64,000 nt of DNA from Desulfothermus sp964427155 (GTDB lineage Bacteria; Desulfobacterota; Desulfovibrionia; Desulfovibrionales; Desulfothermaceae). The stretch lies in NCBI GenBank assembly GCA_964427155.1, contig CAYRSC010000014.1, forward strand, positions 1 to 64,000, written 5' to 3'. The notes beneath the pieces were generated by a model. The model worked only from the letters and a program-made list of their open reading frames with translations, searched no databases and was not told the origin of the DNA. Positions within the stretch are counted from its first letter, which is position 1, and each line of letters begins with the position of its first letter. This document shows positions 52,812-62,792 of this stretch, in pieces. The position numbers and the translations under genes are program-made.

Positions 52812-54776
52812 TTAAAAGTTAAAGGTGTATTTTCTCTTTTTAAGGGGCACCCTTGTGGGGATAAGTATCTCCACAAATAGAGAGACTCCAGCTCGCTTCA
52901 GCAGGGGTATCTTGGAACTTAGGTCTATCTCCCAGTTGGGAAATATAAAAAAGTTTTCCCCATATCTCTTTATCCACATACCTTCTCCCTTGGGACTCAG
53001 GATCAATTTTTCCTCTTCCAGATCCTCTCTTTTTGTCCTGGAAACACAAAAAGGCCACATGCCCTTTATTACCATCCCCACTTCCAGGGGGGAAGACCTG
53101 GCTATGCTGACCACCTCTTCCTTACAAAGCTCTGGAGAGAGGATAACTCCCTTAAATCCCAGAGGACTTATTGTGGAGATGGCACGGGAATTAGAGATAT
53201 TCATAAAGGGACCTGCCCAGAGATGAAGTCCCTCCTGCCCTTTAAATAAAGAGATGTGATAAATGGAATTGAGGATAAATTTCCTTGCTCCATATTTTAT
53301 TGCCCTAGAGACAAGGGATTGTAAGAGATGCTCTTCTTCGGGCCATACCATGGGAGGGAGCCATAACCATTTGTTCCCCAGCCTTTTCACCTCCCCCAAT
53401 CCCCTCCCTATCTCTATCCACACCCCCCTTTCTATCCCTTTTCTGGCCTTTCCCTTTTCTCTACCAGGGGGGGATATCTGGAGATAGGTAAAGGGGAAGT
53501 CCCTCTTCTTTCTACCATGGCCCCTGGTGGGGGGAGTAGAAGAGGGAAAGGCAGGGATAGGTTTGGCTTTTTTCCCAATATAAAAAAGTTCCTTATCCAG
53601 TTCTTTTAAGATCTGCAAGAGCCCCTGTTCTCGCCTATCCACCAGAAACACCTTTGTGCCTGGTAGAGGGGATGTCTTAGTTGGAAGGGGATATCTTTTC
53701 CCCCTGCGTACATAGGTCCTTATCTTTAATACCATGTGGCCCTTTTTGTCCTGATATCCTACCCTGAGGACATCTCCAGGTAAAAGGTCCAGGTATGGGC
53801 GAATAAAGGCCCTTGTCTTTTCTCTACCTACCTTTGCAACCACCAATCCAGAACCCCTTTCTTCATCTCCTTCCACAGGGCAGTATCTACGGTGGGAGAG
53901 GATATTATAATGGGTACAGGGTCTGCCAAGACACATCTTTAAGAGTTTTAGGGCCTCTTTTCTTATCCTTGCCTCCTCAGGGTGGTCCCTTAGAAGGGAA
54001 TATGCCTTTGTGGTATAGAATACATAGTGGGGGCCTTTTTTCCTCCCTTCTATCTTCCAGCATACCACCTTGGGGACTTTAAGTAGTATCTTGGTAAGTA
54101 CATCCACAGAGAGGTCCTTACAGGAGAAGAATCTTCCTCGCTTGCCTTGTGTTTCATATATGCGTCTGCATGGCTGTACGCATCTTCCCCTAAGGCCACT
54201 TTTTCCCCCTAACATGCTGGACCAGTAACACCTGCCAGATATACCATAACACAGGGCCCCATGCACAAACACCTCTAGGGCTACTTTAGTGGAGTTACAT
54301 GCCCTGCTCACCTGCTGTATTTCATCAATGGTGAGTTCCCTGGGGAGTACTATCCTATTTATCCCCATCTTCTCTATGAGGTCAATGGAGGAGGTTATCT
54401 GCCATGCCCCCAGGGTAGAGAGGTGTATCTCTCCGCTGTATTGTATCTCCCTTAACATGGATATAATGGCCATGTCCTGCACTATGAGGGCATGGGGGGA
54501 GAGGTGTGTAGATATTATCTTTAAGAGGGACTGGAGTTTTTTTAGTTCTGATTCAAATATCAATACGTTTAGTGCCAGATAGACTCGTTTTCCTTTCTTC
54601 CTGGCCAATTCCATAAGGGGGATTAGCTCCGGGATATTGAAATTTGGGGCCTGCTCTCTTGCGGAAAATTCTTTTAGACCCACATAGATGGCATCTGCCC
54701 CTGCTGCTATTGCTGCCAGGAAACTGTCCTTATTGCCGGCAGGGGCAAGTATTTCTGGGGGATGAGGGGTGTTCAT
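52812..54776 (-). CDS. U32-family peptidase-like protein
   Basis: 654 residues. N-terminal U32 barrel (ILAPAGNKDSFLAAIAAGADAIYVGL; VFVHGALCYGISGRCYWSSML; GLRGRCVQPCRR, with the conserved Cys set for an Fe-S cluster). Several U32 members are RNA hydroxylases (RlhA, TrhP) and others are linked to collagen degradation. The C-terminal half (about 330-654) has an additional domain with a basic linker. Start GTG/ATG at 54776; the gene lies 20 bp upstream of the glycosyltransferase start. Confidence 0.85.
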   Translation of the reverse strand: MNTPHPPEILAPAGNKDSFLAAIAAGADAIYVGLKEFSAREQAPNFNIPELIPLMELARKKGKRVYLALNVLIFESELKKLQSLLKIISTHLSPHALIVQDMAIISMLREIQYSGEIHLSTLGAWQITSSIDLIEKMGINRIVLPRELTIDEIQQVSRACNSTKVALEVFVHGALCYGISGRCYWSSMLGGKSGLRGRCVQPCRRIYETQGKRGRFFSCKDLSVDVLTKILLKVPKVVCWKIEGRKKGPHYVFYTTKAYSLLRDHPEEARIRKEALKLLKMCLGRPCTHYNILSHRRYCPVEGDEERGSGLVVAKVGREKTRAFIRPYLDLLPGDVLRVGYQDKKGHMVLKIRTYVRRGKRYPLPTKTSPLPGTKVFLVDRREQGLLQILKELDKELFYIGKKAKPIPAFPSSTPPTRGHGRKKRDFPFTYLQISPPGREKGKARKGIERGVWIEIGRGLGEVKRLGNKWLWLPPMVWPEEEHLLQSLVSRAIKYGARKFILNSIYHISLFKGQEGLHLWAGPFMNISNSRAISTISPLGFKGVILSPELCKEEVVSIARSSPLEVGMVIKGMWPFCVSRTKREDLEEEKLILSPKGEGMWIKRYGENFFIFPNWEIDLSSKIPLLKRAGVSLFVEILIPTRVPLKKRKYTFNF

Positions 54777-54844
54777 CTCTTAGACATTTAAGGACAGGAG
54801 GGGAAAGTCCCATCTTTCCCCCTGCCCCTACTTTCTCCTCCCTG

Positions 54845-55924
54845 CTATGTTCCCTCTGCTACATGGGCCTGTCTCTTTTCCGGTGTAGGCCCTATTCCCA
54901 GAAGTATGGAACTGGCTATGTAGATGGATGAATAGGTCCCCACCACAATCCCTATAAACAGGGAGAGGGCAAAGTTAAATATCACTCCTCCACCTAGAAG
55001 GAGCATTGCCACCACCACCATGAGGGTGGTACCAGAGGTGAGCAGGGTCCTGCTGAGGGTCTGGTTGATTGCCTCGTTAATGGTCTGAATAAAGGGTTTT
55101 TTCTTATCTTTTCTAAGGTTTTCTCTGATGCGGTCAAAGATAACAATGGTGTCGTTGAGGGAATATCCAATGATAGTGAGTAGTCCTGCCACCACAGTAA
55201 GGTCAAATTCCCGATTGAATAGGGAGAACATCCCCACCGTTATGAGTACGTCATGGATAAGGGCCACCACTGCCCCAAGGGCATAGTTTAGTCTGAGATA
55301 CCAGCAAAGTCCAAGGGTTATTATTATGGCCGCCAGGATGAGATAGGCCATAGGGACATGGAGGAGTTTTAGAAAATATACCCCCACAGATAGGGCTATG
55401 GCCATCAAGGCCGCAGTACCCCACTTTTGTTCAAACCTACCAGAGATGTATATGGAGATGAGTAATACTGCATAGAACAGGGCCTCTAGGGCCTTATCTT
55501 TTAGCTCTGACCCTACCTTTGGCCCAACCATCTCCAATCTCTGAATGGTAAAGGGGATCCCCAATTTTTTCAGACCCTGGGCCACGCGGTGTTTTAGTAC
55601 CTCTGGGTCTATATTGGTAATGGGGGTGCGCAGGAGATATTGATGATAGCTGGATTGTCCAAATCTCTGTACCCGCAGCGAAGAAAGTCCCTCCTCCTTT
55701 AGCACCTTTTTGAGCCTGGAGATATCTACCTTGTGGGCAAATCTTACCTGGACATTTATACCGCCTGAGAAGTCCACCCCATATTTAAGCCCTCCCTTTA
55801 CCACAATACTTATAAGCCCTATTAGGATGAGGGAGATGGACATAATGGCGGTTATCCGCCGTTTTGACATAAAATCTATCTTGGTATCCGGTTTAATTAA
55901 CTCCAGTCCCATATCTTGGCTCAC
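54845..55924 (-). CDS. secF: Protein translocase subunit SecF
   Basis: 359 residues. N-terminal helix, periplasmic region with GVDFSGGINVQVRF, then five more helices with VALIHDVLITVG and YSLNDTIVIFDRIRENLR. Start GTG 55924 or ATG 55912 (MGLELIKPD). Works with SecD to complete protein export, using the proton gradient. Order yajC-secD-secF on minus is standard. Confidence 0.95.
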   Translation of the reverse strand: MSQDMGLELIKPDTKIDFMSKRRITAIMSISLILIGLISIVVKGGLKYGVDFSGGINVQVRFAHKVDISRLKKVLKEEGLSSLRVQRFGQSSYHQYLLRTPITNIDPEVLKHRVAQGLKKLGIPFTIQRLEMVGPKVGSELKDKALEALFYAVLLISIYISGRFEQKWGTAALMAIALSVGVYFLKLLHVPMAYLILAAIIITLGLCWYLRLNYALGAVVALIHDVLITVGMFSLFNREFDLTVVAGLLTIIGYSLNDTIVIFDRIRENLRKDKKKPFIQTINEAINQTLSRTLLTSGTTLMVVVAMLLLGGGVIFNFALSLFIGIVVGTYSSIYIASSILLGIGPTPEKRQAHVAEGT

Positions 55925-55936
55925 CTCGTATTTGAG

Positions 55937-57538
55937 TTAAAGTTTGAATTTTCCGCCGGCTTTTACCCGTTTTAGCCAGAGCGCAAAGAATATCTTGGAG
56001 ACATATATTGCTGTAAACATAGAGGCAAAGGTCCCCACAGACAGTGTCACCGCAAAACCCCTTACAGGTCCAGTTCCAAACTGGTAGAGGATGATTGCTG
56101 CAAGGATAGTGGTGAGATTCGCATCCACAATGGTTAAGGTGGAACGGGCAAATCCCTCCTCCACTGCCTTGGCAGGGCTCATTCCCCTTCTAAGTTCTTC
56201 CCTGATCCTTTCAAATATAAGGACACTTGCATCCACTGCAGTACCTATGAGTAGGATTATACCAGCAATGCCGGGGAGGGTAAGTGTTGCCCCAAACGCC
56301 GCCAGTACCGCTATTACCAGGATGAGGTTCATGATGAGGAGGGTGTCCACAATGAGCCCTCCCACCCCATAGTAGATGATGGTAAATATGAGTACTGTAG
56401 CACCACCCACCAGCAGAGAGCGTATTCCCTGTCTTATGGACTGCTGTCCAAGGGAGGGGCCCACTGAAGATTCATGTAATATCTTCACAGGTGCAGGAAG
56501 GGAGCCTGCCCTTAACACTATTGCCAGGTCATGGGCCTCTGCCAGGGTAAATCTCCCTGTGATGGAGGCCCTTCCTCCACTTATCCTCTCCCTGATCACA
56601 GGGGCGGAGTACACCTTGTTGTCCAGGATGATTGCCAGTCGCTTTCCCACATTTTCCCCTGTTACCCTTTCAAATATCCTGGCGCCCTGACGATTAAAGG
56701 AGAGGGTCACATAGGGTTGATTAAAGTTGTCAAATGCCACACTGGCATCTGTTATATACCTCCCTGTTAATACAGGGGCCTTTTTCACCACAATGGGCTC
56801 CTTTATATAGGAACCATCGGGCCTTTTGTGATAGAGATACATTACCTCATCGTCTATGGGGAGATTGCCCTTTAGGGCATCTTCAATGGAGACAGAGTCG
56901 TCCACCAGCCTGAATTCCAGGTGAGCGGTCTTCTTAATGATATTAATGGCCCTCTGGGCATCCTCCATCCCAGGGAGCTGAACCTGGATACGGTTGTTTT
57001 CCAGTTTTCTAATATCTGGTTCCACCACCCCAAACTGGTCTATTCTGTTTCTGATGACCTTGAGGACCTGGTCTATGGTCATGTCTTTTAGCTTTTTGAG
57101 GTAGTCTTCCTTCAGGGATAGGATATATTTTTTCTTTGCCCTGGAGATGTCCTCTATCTTCTCCACCTTTACCTGATAGCGAAAATATTTGTGTAAGATG
57201 TCTTCCAGCTGTTTTTCTTTGGTGGCGTCCACCAGGTAAAAGGAAAGTTTGTGTTTGCCCACGATCCTGGGCCTTATTATAATTATTCCCCTCTTTCGGG
57301 CCTCTGCCCGGATGTCTTCTCCCAATTGCTCAAGCGCGGCTTCTATTGCCTTGTTCATGTCCACGCCCAGGATGAGATTTATTCCCCCCTGAAGGTCCAA
57401 CCCCAGTTTGATGCGCTTGTCTGGTAACATCTTTGCAATGGGGTTGTCCGGGGAGATAAAAGAGGGAAGGGCAAAGATAACTCCCAGTCCCAGGACCATA
57501 GATGCAATAATTACCCTCAGCTTAAAGTTACTCATCAT
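55937..57538 (-). CDS. secD: Protein translocase subunit SecD
   Basis: 533 residues. LGLDLQGGINLILGV after the first helix, a large P1 domain (about 50-330), and helices carrying GTAVDASVLIFERIREELRRG with the conserved motif. Together with SecF it pulls proteins through SecYEG. Followed by secF after 12 bp. Confidence 0.96.
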   Translation of the reverse strand: MMSNFKLRVIIASMVLGLGVIFALPSFISPDNPIAKMLPDKRIKLGLDLQGGINLILGVDMNKAIEAALEQLGEDIRAEARKRGIIIIRPRIVGKHKLSFYLVDATKEKQLEDILHKYFRYQVKVEKIEDISRAKKKYILSLKEDYLKKLKDMTIDQVLKVIRNRIDQFGVVEPDIRKLENNRIQVQLPGMEDAQRAINIIKKTAHLEFRLVDDSVSIEDALKGNLPIDDEVMYLYHKRPDGSYIKEPIVVKKAPVLTGRYITDASVAFDNFNQPYVTLSFNRQGARIFERVTGENVGKRLAIILDNKVYSAPVIRERISGGRASITGRFTLAEAHDLAIVLRAGSLPAPVKILHESSVGPSLGQQSIRQGIRSLLVGGATVLIFTIIYYGVGGLIVDTLLIMNLILVIAVLAAFGATLTLPGIAGIILLIGTAVDASVLIFERIREELRRGMSPAKAVEEGFARSTLTIVDANLTTILAAIILYQFGTGPVRGFAVTLSVGTFASMFTAIYVSKIFFALWLKRVKAGGKFKL

Positions 57539-57616
57539 AGCTCTCTTACCCCACTTGAAGGTTGAGTATCCGAAGGAACCTGAAGGGCCCTTTTTATGGG
57601 GACCAAGGATACCTGA

Positions 57617-57973
57617 TTATTTTTTAGACGGGTTGCTACCTCTGTTAGATACAAGGGTGGAGATGTAATTTTTATTGACCTTTACAACCACCTTATTCCC
57701 CTTTTCTCCTGTACCCACATCTAGTTCCAGCATATCTCCATCTATGTCCAGGATACGCCCGTAGAGTCCACCTCCTGTGATAACTATATCCCCTTTTCTC
57801 AGGTTGTTTAACATCTCTCTATGCTGTTTTGCCTTTTTCTGCTGAGGCCTTATCAAAAGAAAATAAAAGATGGCAAATAGGATTATAAGGGGCATAAAGG
57901 CCACCAGGGGGTTCTGGGATCCAGCGCCTCCCTGGGGTTGTGCCATGGCATAAGCCAGAGTTTCCAGAAACAT
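57617..57973 (-). CDS. yajC: Preprotein translocase subunit YajC
   Basis: 118 residues. One membrane helix (LVAFMPLIILFAIFYFLLI), then RPQQKKAKQHREMLNNLRKGDIVITGGGLYG, the YajC signature. Part of the SecDF-YajC complex. Its start is 134 bp downstream of the BepA-like gene; transcription may begin in that gap. Confidence 0.95.
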   Translation of the reverse strand: MFLETLAYAMAQPQGGAGSQNPLVAFMPLIILFAIFYFLLIRPQQKKAKQHREMLNNLRKGDIVITGGGLYGRILDIDGDMLELDVGTGEKGNKVVVKVNKNYISTLVSNRGSNPSKK

Positions 57974-58107
57974 ATTTTTCTCCTTTGTTTTGATTGTGAA
58001 ATATTGGTAAATGCCTATAAGTTAGAAACCTCAAGCTCTCCTGGGTTACCTATAAAATAACACTCATGTCAAGATGTTTATACCCCAGGTAAGAACATGG
58101 TGAAGGA

Positions 58108-59514
58108 TTACAGCTCCTTCCATGCCCTGAACCGCTTTTTGAATATCTTCAGCTCCCTTTTTTCCTCTCTGGTTTTGGCAAGGGCAGAGGCCCTTTTTAT
58201 ATAGCTCATTGCCATTTTTTTGTTTCCCCTGTAAAGGGCCGCATAGGCAAAATGTAGAAATCCCAGAAATGGGGAGCGGTATCTACCTAGGATCCTCCCC
58301 ATCACCTCATGTACCTCGCTGTCTTCAGGGGCGTAGTTAAGTACCCTCTTGAGGTCCGCAAGGGCCTTGTCCACCTTCCCCTGACTACCATATATGCGTC
58401 CCCTGAAAAAAAGAGCAAAGTAATCATCGGGATATTCCCTTAAGCCCAGATTTAGACACTTTAGAGCGGTGTTTAGTCGTCCCAGGTTAAAGTAAAAAAT
58501 GCCCATTTCTCTGTACCATACGGGGATGGTGGCGGCACATTTGGTATGGGAAAACAACTTCTCAGCGGTCTTTATCTGGTTTAAACGGGAGAATAAAATG
58601 GCCCTGGCAAGGGTAAGCTCACAGGGGGAGGCCCCCTTTAACACATCCTCCACCATCTTTATTCCCCGTGCGGGATCGCTATATTCTCCCAGGATAAGGG
58701 CCTTTATTTTTAGAAAGATAGGGGATGGATGAAAGTGGGGAGAGGGAAGATTTTTTAACATGTCAGAGAGGTAGGAGATCCTGTCCTCAATCCCAGGGTG
58801 GGTGAGAAAATATGGGGGGATATTGTTTTCTCCGGACATTATCTTTATCCTCCTGAGTTTTTCAAAGGCCCCTATCATGGCCTTAGGAGGAAATCCCGCC
58901 TTTGTGAGATACTGGATCCCGATTTGATCTGCTTCCCTTTCCTCTTCCCTGGTATATTTTAACATTGCAGTCTGGGCCCCTGCGACGCTTCCAAAGGCCA
59001 CTGCACTACCCACAGAGCGTCCTATCAGGGCCCCTGCCAGCATGCCCACCAGACTTCCCACGGTGAGAAGCCTTTCTCTTTCTATATTTTGGGCCAGATG
59101 ACGCTGGGTCACATGGGCAAGCTCATGACATATAACAGCGGCAAGCTCTGCCTCGTTATCCATAAGTTCAATGATTCCTGTGTTAAGGAATACATGTCCC
59201 CCTGGACCTGCAAATGCATTGATTTGAGGGTCTCTTATCACATCCACGGTGATGTGAAAGGGCTGTGGGGGGATGGCCCTTATTATCCGATGCGAGAGCC
59301 CTTTTATAAATGTATTCACATAAGGGTCATATACTATGGGATAATGGGCCCTTATGTAGTTGTAAAACTTCTCCCCAAGTTTTACCTCATCATGGATGGA
59401 AAACTCCATTACCGATGCCTGTAGCCCAGGGGAGGAGAAGAAGAGAAATAAGATCATAAATATCAGAAAGGGCAGAGACCTTTTGGCCTTTAGTTTCACA
59501 GGGTGCTCCTTCAT
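58108..59514 (-). CDS. M48 metalloprotease with TPR repeats, BepA-like
   Basis: 468 residues. Signal peptide (basic start, LPFLIFMILFLFFSSPGLQA), M48 core with zinc motif CHELAHVTQRHL (HExxH) and EEREADQIGIQYLTKAGF providing the third ligand, and C-terminal TPRs (about 290-460). BepA-type enzymes check outer-membrane proteins and LptD in the periplasm. The start codon overlaps the rho stop (TAATG), an unusual pairing. Confidence 0.9.
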   Translation of the reverse strand: MKEHPVKLKAKRSLPFLIFMILFLFFSSPGLQASVMEFSIHDEVKLGEKFYNYIRAHYPIVYDPYVNTFIKGLSHRIIRAIPPQPFHITVDVIRDPQINAFAGPGGHVFLNTGIIELMDNEAELAAVICHELAHVTQRHLAQNIERERLLTVGSLVGMLAGALIGRSVGSAVAFGSVAGAQTAMLKYTREEEREADQIGIQYLTKAGFPPKAMIGAFEKLRRIKIMSGENNIPPYFLTHPGIEDRISYLSDMLKNLPSPHFHPSPIFLKIKALILGEYSDPARGIKMVEDVLKGASPCELTLARAILFSRLNQIKTAEKLFSHTKCAATIPVWYREMGIFYFNLGRLNTALKCLNLGLREYPDDYFALFFRGRIYGSQGKVDKALADLKRVLNYAPEDSEVHEVMGRILGRYRSPFLGFLHFAYAALYRGNKKMAMSYIKRASALAKTREEKRELKIFKKRFRAWKEL

Positions 59515-60782
59515 TATTTGTTCATCAGGTCCAGAAATTCCCTGTTATTCTTTGTCCCCTTCATCTTATCCAGAAGGAATTCCATACTATCTAAGGGACT
59601 CATGGTGGCCAGGAGTTTCCTAAGTATCCATACGCGGTTTAATACATCCTCTTGTAAAAGGAGCTCTTCCTTTCTGGTCCCAGAGCGGTTTACGTCTATA
59701 GCAGGGAAGACCCTCTTTTCCGCCAGATACCTATCCAGGTATATCTCCATATTTCCTGTGCCCTTAAATTCTTCAAATATCACCTCATCCATCCTGGACC
59801 CAGTATCTATAAGGGCAGTGGCAATAATAGTGAGACTTCCTCCCTCCTCTATATTCCTTGCCGCACCAAAGAATCTCTTTGGCCTCTGAAGGGCATTGGC
59901 GTCTAGCCCTCCAGATAGGACCCTCCCAGAGGATGGGGTGATGGCGTTATATGCCCTCCCCAGACGGGTTATGCTGTCCAGGAGGATAACCACATCGTGC
60001 TTGCGTTCCACAAGTCTCTTTGCCTTTTCCAGGACCATTTCTGCCACCTGCACATGGCGATGGGGAGGTTCATCAAAGGTAGAACTTATTACCTCTCCCT
60101 TTACAGTCCTCTCCATGTCTGTGACCTCTTCAGGCCTCTCATCTATGAGCAAGACAATGAGATAGACCTCTGGATGGTTTACCATAATGGAGTTGGCAAT
60201 GGTCTGCAGAAGCACTGTCTTTCCTGTCCTTGGGGGGGCCACGATAAGACCTCTCTGTCCCTTTCCAATAGGTGTGAGTAGGTCTACTATCCTGGCTGAA
60301 TAGTTGTCTTCTCCATTTTCAATGTTAAATTTTTCATCGGGATACACCGGGGTCAGGTTGTCAAATAGCACCAGATTCTTGGACTCTTCGGGTGGACCGT
60401 ATCCCACCTTCTCCACCCTCAACAGGGCAAAGTAGCGCTCTCCCTCTTTGGGGGGACGGATCTGGCCGGATATCACATCTCCCTTTCTCAGACCAAATTT
60501 CCTTATTTGGGAAGGGGAGACATAGATATCATCTGGCCCTGGCATATAGTTGTAGAGGGGGGACCTCAAAAAGCCAAAGCCATCTGGGAGTATCTCCAGC
60601 ACCCCTTCTCCATAGATGTTTCCGTGTTTCATTGCATAGGACTGGAGGATGGCGAATATTAATTCCTGTTTCCTGAGACTGCTGGGATTTTCCACATTGT
60701 ATTGGGCCGCCAGCTTCATGAGTTCATCCATGGTCTTTTTTTTCATCTCAGAGAGATTCATCACCCTTGAATTTGCATTCAT
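59514..60782 (-). CDS. rho: Transcription termination factor Rho
   Basis: 422 residues from ATG 60782, with gaggg seven bases upstream. N-terminal helix bundle (MNLSEMKKKTMDELMKLA), RNA-binding OSB fold with GEGVLEILPDGFGFLRS, Walker A APPRTGKTVLLQTIA, Walker B VVILLDSITRLGRAYN, and Q/R-loop regions GGLDANALQRPKRFFGAARN. Hexameric RNA helicase that ends transcription. A start at MNLSEMKK (60761) is also possible. Confidence 0.96.
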   Translation of the reverse strand: MNANSRVMNLSEMKKKTMDELMKLAAQYNVENPSSLRKQELIFAILQSYAMKHGNIYGEGVLEILPDGFGFLRSPLYNYMPGPDDIYVSPSQIRKFGLRKGDVISGQIRPPKEGERYFALLRVEKVGYGPPEESKNLVLFDNLTPVYPDEKFNIENGEDNYSARIVDLLTPIGKGQRGLIVAPPRTGKTVLLQTIANSIMVNHPEVYLIVLLIDERPEEVTDMERTVKGEVISSTFDEPPHRHVQVAEMVLEKAKRLVERKHDVVILLDSITRLGRAYNAITPSSGRVLSGGLDANALQRPKRFFGAARNIEEGGSLTIIATALIDTGSRMDEVIFEEFKGTGNMEIYLDRYLAEKRVFPAIDVNRSGTRKEELLLQEDVLNRVWILRKLLATMSPLDSMEFLLDKMKGTKNNREFLDLMNK

Positions 60783-60944
60783 ATACCTACCCTCTTTTGA
60801 ATTTTTTCTTTTTTTCTGCACCACTATTCCTTGATTGTGTTTTTAAAAGGTAAAGAACATTTCTTGTTATACCAAGGGGGTTGCTTACTGTGTTATCCCG
60901 GACGGCTATGGCTGGGGTTTTTTTAGAAGGAAAAAGCTGTTAAA

Positions 60945-61445
60945 CTATTTTTTGAGAATGTCCTTAAAAATTCTTCCTATCTCTTCTCGTATGTCTTCCT
61001 TTGCCCTATTTAAGGAATAGGACAACTCTGTAGTGATGAGAGACATGGCGTGTTCCATGAGGCGTCTTTCCCCGAAGGATAATTCCTTATCTTGGGATAT
61101 AAGTATAAGCTCCTTGAGGACATACGCCACATCTACCAGGTCTCCACTCTTTAATTTATCGGCATATTCCCTGTATCTCCTGTTCCAGTTCTGACCCGCA
61201 TATCCCTTAAAATCGCTCCAATCAGAAAGATACTTTAAGACCTTTTGACCATAGTCTGCATCACATATACATCTTAGACCAACATTTTTTGCATTATTCA
61301 CAGGTATCATCACAGTGCCATTATTGCTGAGGATACGGATAATGTAAAAGTTGGTCTTTATTCCCCCCACTTCTTTTTCTGTAATATTCTCTACTATTCC
61401 CACCCCCTGGGCAGGATATACCACCAGTTGATCTTTTTTAAACAC
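60945..61445 (-). CDS. carD: CarD-family RNA polymerase-binding regulator
   Basis: 166 residues. N-terminal Tudor-like RNAP-interaction domain (KKDQLVVYPAQGVGIVENI; VMIPVNNAKNVGLR) and a C-terminal helical DNA-binding domain (LMEHAMSLITTELSYSL). CarD proteins stabilise the open promoter complex, particularly at rRNA promoters. Separate from rho (162 bp) and from pth (84 bp). Confidence 0.9.
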   Translation of the reverse strand: MFKKDQLVVYPAQGVGIVENITEKEVGGIKTNFYIIRILSNNGTVMIPVNNAKNVGLRCICDADYGQKVLKYLSDWSDFKGYAGQNWNRRYREYADKLKSGDLVDVAYVLKELILISQDKELSFGERRLMEHAMSLITTELSYSLNRAKEDIREEIGRIFKDILKK

Positions 61446-61529
61446 GACAAATGCCCCCCTATTCTATTTAATAGGGGAATTATACACCAAAAAAAATACT
61501 AAGTCCACACCTTTCCCTGGCTGTAACTA

Positions 61530-62120
61530 TCAGGGAAGTCTAAAGGCGTTGATGAGGTTTCTTCCCGCATCAAGGCCTTTTCTTAAAAAGATTATACACC
61601 CCTTAACCGCCGCCTCCAGGATATAAGGGAGCACTTTAATTTCCCCTTCCTCAAATGGAGACAACACATAGTCTCTTATGGCTTCTCCCTTTGAGGGACG
61701 TCCAATCCCAATCCTTATCCTATAGAAATCCTTGCTCTTTAGTGTAGAGATGATGGATAGTACTCCCCGATGGCCCGCTCCTCCTCCCCTATAGACCAAT
61801 TTCATCCTCCCCAATTCAATATCCAGATCATCGTGGACCACCAGGAGATTAGGGGGAGCAATGGAGTGGAGATGACATAACTTCTCCACTGCGATTCCGC
61901 TCAGGTTCATAAAGGTTAAAGGTTTTGCCAGGATACATAAAGGGAGGGAAGGCATCTTCAGGGGCCACCACTGTAGGTCTCCTCCTTCTCTGCCTTCCCC
62001 TACATAGTCATGATATTCATCTATGAGGAAATCTATAAACAAAAAACCCACATTGTGACGTGTGAGCTCATATCCTTTCCCTGGGTTCCCCAATCCCACA
62101 ATAAGCCAGGTATTATCCAC
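61530..62120 (-). CDS. pth: Peptidyl-tRNA hydrolase
   Basis: 196 residues. LIVGLGNPGKGYELTRHNVGF with the catalytic His, LTFMNLSGIAV, VVHDDLDIELGRMKL with the catalytic Asp, and GGGAGHRGVLSII. It recycles peptidyl-tRNA. 21 bp after rplY. Confidence 0.96.
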   Translation of the reverse strand: MDNTWLIVGLGNPGKGYELTRHNVGFLFIDFLIDEYHDYVGEGREGGDLQWWPLKMPSLPLCILAKPLTFMNLSGIAVEKLCHLHSIAPPNLLVVHDDLDIELGRMKLVYRGGGAGHRGVLSIISTLKSKDFYRIRIGIGRPSKGEAIRDYVLSPFEEGEIKVLPYILEAAVKGCIIFLRKGLDAGRNLINAFRLP

Positions 62121-62141
62121 CGTTGTTACTACACCTATTGC

Positions 62142-62750
62142 CTATTCCTCTTCTTCCTCTTCCCCTTCCTCTTCTTCGCTGGAGGTCTCTGGCGGTTCCA
62201 CGCCAAGTACAGCGTAGTTGTCTTCCACATCGTCCAGCCTTACCCCCTCAGGAAGTGGAAGGTCCTTTACCTGGAGATTGTCGTTTATATCCAGTTCCCT
62301 CACATCTATTTCTATCTTCTCAGGGATGGAGGTGGGTAGACATACAATGGGTATGGTTTCCCGGTAGATGGAGAGGACGCCCCCCCTCTCTTCGCCCTTT
62401 GGTTTCCCCACTGGGACAATGGGCACATCCACATATACCTCTTCTTCCAGGTCCACTCCCAGGAAGTCCACATGGAGCACCTTGTTTTTCACAGGGTCCC
62501 TTTGAATGTCCCATACCAGGGCGTACTTTGTCTCTTCTTCATCCCCTTTCTTCAACGTGAGGTCCACTATCTTGGTCTTGTGGGCCCGGGAATATATCTT
62601 TTCAAAGGTGCTCCTTTTTACACTTAGGGGGATGTTTTCCCCCTTTTTGTAGTAGATAGCTGGAACATATCCCTTTGCCCTTAACTTTCTGGCCACGCCT
62701 TTTCCCGTGCCTTCACGTACCTCTGCCTCAATGACAAATTCCCCTACCAT
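62142..62750 (-). CDS. rplY: Ribosomal protein L25 (general stress Ctc form)
   Basis: 202 residues. L25 domain at about 1-95 and the TL5/Ctc beta domain at about 100-185, ending in a long Glu run that is encoded by GAA/GAG repeats (the minus-strand GAAGAAGAGG tract near 62150). Binds 5S rRNA. Part of the prs-rplY-pth set. Confidence 0.94.
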   Translation of the reverse strand: MVGEFVIEAEVREGTGKGVARKLRAKGYVPAIYYKKGENIPLSVKRSTFEKIYSRAHKTKIVDLTLKKGDEEETKYALVWDIQRDPVKNKVLHVDFLGVDLEEEVYVDVPIVPVGKPKGEERGGVLSIYRETIPIVCLPTSIPEKIEIDVRELDINDNLQVKDLPLPEGVRLDDVEDNYAVLGVEPPETSSEEEEGEEEEEE

Positions 62751-62792
62751 CTTATTTTCTCCTTAACGCTTATTTTTCATTGTGATTCTCTT

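Noticed and set aside
60900..60930. GC-rich segment followed by T7 between rho and carD as a plus-strand terminator
   Set aside because: No plus-strand gene reads into it, and the possible stem (CCC/GGG) is too weak.
62142..62175. Purine-rich repeat at the end of rplY as a simple-sequence repeat locus
   Set aside because: It encodes the acidic tail common in L25/Ctc proteins; the codons are mixed GAA/GAG and no phase-variation pattern is evident.
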